From positions 1 to 6,160 of the forward strand of contig CAMOGC010000098.1 in the NCBI GenBank assembly GCA_946613955.1: 6,160 bases of DNA. The letters run 5' to 3'. The stretch is from an uncultured Clostridia bacterium (GTDB taxonomy: Bacteria; Bacillota_A; Clostridia; Christensenellales; Aristaeellaceae). Under the pieces are notes generated by a model. It searched no databases. It was given only the letters and a program-made list of their open reading frames with translations, and was not told the origin of the DNA. Made by a program: the position numbers and the translations under genes. Position 1 is the first letter of the stretch. The number at the start of each line of letters is the position of its first letter. This document shows positions 4,915-6,160 of the stretch, in pieces.

Positions 4915-5868
4915 TTAACCTACGCTTATCAGCGCGTTGGCAATGGCTCTGGCCGTCACCTCCGCCGCCGCGGCGCAGACTTTGACGAAGTTGACATCCT
5001 TATCCACGCTGCCGGTGGCCAGGGCGAACATCGTATCCCCGTCCATCTGGGTATGTACGGGGCGAATGGTGCGGGCCAGCCCGTCGTGGCTCACCTCCGC
5101 CAGCCGGTTGGCCTGTTCCTTGGTCAGCCGGCAGTCCGTGGCGATGACGCCGATGGTGGTGTTGGAACCGGCCTGAATCCGGAGCCGCTTGGAGGCCGGC
5201 GTCTGGCCGAAGAGCAGGCCCTCGGCGGGGATCGGCGTCCCATCCGGCAGATGGGCGCAGCCCAGGAGCTCCCCGGTGGTGGGGTGATATACATCCCCCA
5301 CCGCGTTGACCGCCACAACGGCGCCCACCGTAACTCCCTCCGGCAGGGTAATGGAGGCGGAACCGACGCCGCTGCGCTGGGGCGTCGCGCCGGGCACCAG
5401 CTTGCCCACCGTACATCCGCTTCCGGCGCCGACGCTGCCCTGGGCCATTCCCTTCCTGGCGTTCATCAGGGCCTTCCGGCCCATCTCGGCGTCCGGGCGA
5501 ACCTGAGACCGGCCCACGTCCAGGTCGTACAGCACGGCCTGCGACACGATGGGCACCCGGAAGTTTCCCATATCGAAACCGTATCCCATTTTCTCCAGCT
5601 GGTTCATGACGCCGCACCCCGCCTCCAGGCCGAAGGCGCTGCCGCCGCTGAGCACCACCGCGTTCACCTTTTCAACCAGGTTGCCCGGCCGGAGCAGATC
5701 CGTCTCCCGCGTTCCAGGCGCGGCGCCCCGGACGGATACGCCGCCCGTCGCCCCTTCGCCCAGGCAAAGGACGACGGTACATCCCGTCATCGCTTCCGGA
5801 TCCTCCGCGTGACCGACCTTGATGCCGTGAACCCTGGTAATGTCCCCTTCAAACAGCTTGCTTTTCAT
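4915..5868 (-). CDS. P1 family peptidase (DmpA/S58, L-aminopeptidase/D-esterase-like)
   Basis: This 317-residue enzyme belongs to the self-processing N-terminal nucleophile family that includes DmpA, the beta-aminopeptidases and NylC. Known members remove unusual N-terminal residues (small, D- or beta-amino acids) or cleave omega-amino-acid amides. Family landmarks are GIKVGHAED and TGCTVVL at the N-terminus, LSGGSAFGLEAGCGV (73-87), GSVGAGSGCTVGK (144-156) and GSNTTIGVIATD (234-245). By comparison with NylC, autocleavage should fall between N236 and T237, making T237 the nucleophile and leaving an alpha chain of 236 and a beta chain of 81 residues. DmpA itself uses a Gly-Ser junction. No signal peptide is visible, so it is probably cytoplasmic. 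The ATG has GGAGGG (5881-5876) 7 bases upstream. It is the first gene of the operon with the two membrane proteins and the M20 peptidase. Confidence 0.94.
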   Translation of the reverse strand: MKSKLFEGDITRVHGIKVGHAEDPEAMTGCTVVLCLGEGATGGVSVRGAAPGTRETDLLRPGNLVEKVNAVVLSGGSAFGLEAGCGVMNQLEKMGYGFDMGNFRVPIVSQAVLYDLDVGRSQVRPDAEMGRKALMNARKGMAQGSVGAGSGCTVGKLVPGATPQRSGVGSASITLPEGVTVGAVVAVNAVGDVYHPTTGELLGCAHLPDGTPIPAEGLLFGQTPASKRLRIQAGSNTTIGVIATDCRLTKEQANRLAEVSHDGLARTIRPVHTQMDGDTMFALATGSVDKDVNFVKVCAAAAEVTARAIANALISVG

Positions 5869-6109
5869 TTTCTGTCCCTCCGCTTGAAGCTTGATTTATT
5901 TCCGTGATGGATGGATGCGGTTCAGCCCGATGCTCCGCGGCGAAAACAGGCTTTGCGCGGAGCTCCCGGAAAGGGAGCCTCCGGTCTTCCTTCGCCGGCG
6001 AATGACTTTGTGTGGCTAAACCGTTCTCCTCTTTTCTATTCGACGTGCGCGCCAAAAAACCTGCCGTATCCGAAAAGCCCACGGGGCATTCGGGCCGCGT
6101 CCCCGGTCG
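5869..6109. other. Intergenic leader of the peptidase operon with hairpins; no gene seen
   Basis: No convincing gene lies here. One perfect 8-bp stem pairs 5932-5939 with 5956-5963 around a 16-base loop. A second pairs GCTCCC (5962-5967) with GGGAGC (5973-5978) around a 5-base loop. The two share bases 5962-5963, so they compete slightly. Neither has a T-run, so they do not look like terminators, and no T-box or other riboswitch consensus was recognised. A minus-strand promoter must lie here or slightly to the right, but no good -35/-10 pair was found. Confidence 0.5.
5991..6002. promoter_or_regulatory. Perfect 12-base palindrome, possible operator
   Basis: TTCGCCGGCGAA is identical on both strands. 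It lies about 120 bases upstream of the P1 peptidase start and about 110 bases upstream of the rightward promoter, between two divergent transcription units, where a regulator could act on one or both. The GC-rich core makes a chance occurrence possible. Confidence 0.3.
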
Positions 6110-6138
6110 TTGCCCTTTTTCCTCGAAGATGCTATAAT
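6110..6138 (+). promoter_or_regulatory. Strong extended -10 promoter reading out of the window
   Basis: TTGCCC (6110-6115) and a consensus TATAAT (6133-6138) are separated by 17 bases, and the -10 is preceded by TGC, an extended -10 element. Transcription should start near 6145. GGAAGGA (6151-6157) just after could be the ribosome binding site of a gene that begins beyond the right edge, which would give a very short leader. Confidence 0.7.
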
Positions 6139-6160
6139 TTCCCCGTCCCTGGAAGGAAGC

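Noticed and set aside
5869..6060. A minus-strand promoter for the peptidase operon
   Set aside because: Several AT-rich spots (near 5891-5900 and 6036-6045) were examined, but none gave a -10 with a matching -35 at 16-18 bases.
5849..6082. A 77-codon minus-strand frame upstream of and overlapping the P1 peptidase start
   Set aside because: It begins at GTG without a ribosome binding site, overlaps the well-supported P1 start by 20 bases, shows no family resemblance and reads through the hairpins of the leader region.

Overview
The window is GC-rich bacterial DNA with tightly packed genes. It has strong AGGAGG-type ribosome binding sites, two likely TTG starts and very few A/T-ending codons. 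This fits a GC-rich anaerobic Firmicute (Clostridia-like), and the DUF5058-type membrane protein points the same way. The lineage is inferred from style and gene content only; no taxonomic marker is present.

Left part, plus strand (about 184-1563). A sigma-70-like promoter (184-212) leads into a Nudix hydrolase of the ADP-ribose pyrophosphatase type (285-851), followed by 5-formyltetrahydrofolate cyclo-ligase (1006-1563). The gap between them is not ordinary spacer. It holds a diverged tandem copy (877-993) of the ribosome binding site, ATG and first ~35 codons of the cyclo-ligase gene, with a one-base deletion. A strong hairpin terminator (1581-1631) closes this unit and separates it from the convergent operon. 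The first ~180 bases hold at most a poorly supported gene start on the minus strand.

Middle and right part, minus strand (5868 down to 1630). This is a four-gene operon: a P1/DmpA-family (S58) self-processing aminopeptidase, a DUF5058 six-helix membrane protein, a second unnamed multi-helix membrane protein, and a membrane-anchored M20 metallopeptidase of the PM20D1/CPS1 type with a long Ala/Glu/Thr/Pro-rich C-terminal tail. Gaps are 59, 13 and 3 bases, and two ribosome binding sites overlap the end of the preceding gene, so co-expression is likely. Two peptidases flanking two small paired membrane proteins suggest uptake or export plus hydrolysis of small peptides or N-acylated amino acids. 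That reading is inference, and it is the best candidate here for an undescribed system.

Right edge (5869-6160). This is a ~290-base intergenic region with no convincing gene. It contains two hairpins, a perfect 12-base palindrome and a very good extended -10 promoter (6110-6138) firing rightward into a gene outside the window, so the peptidase operon is divergent from that unseen gene.
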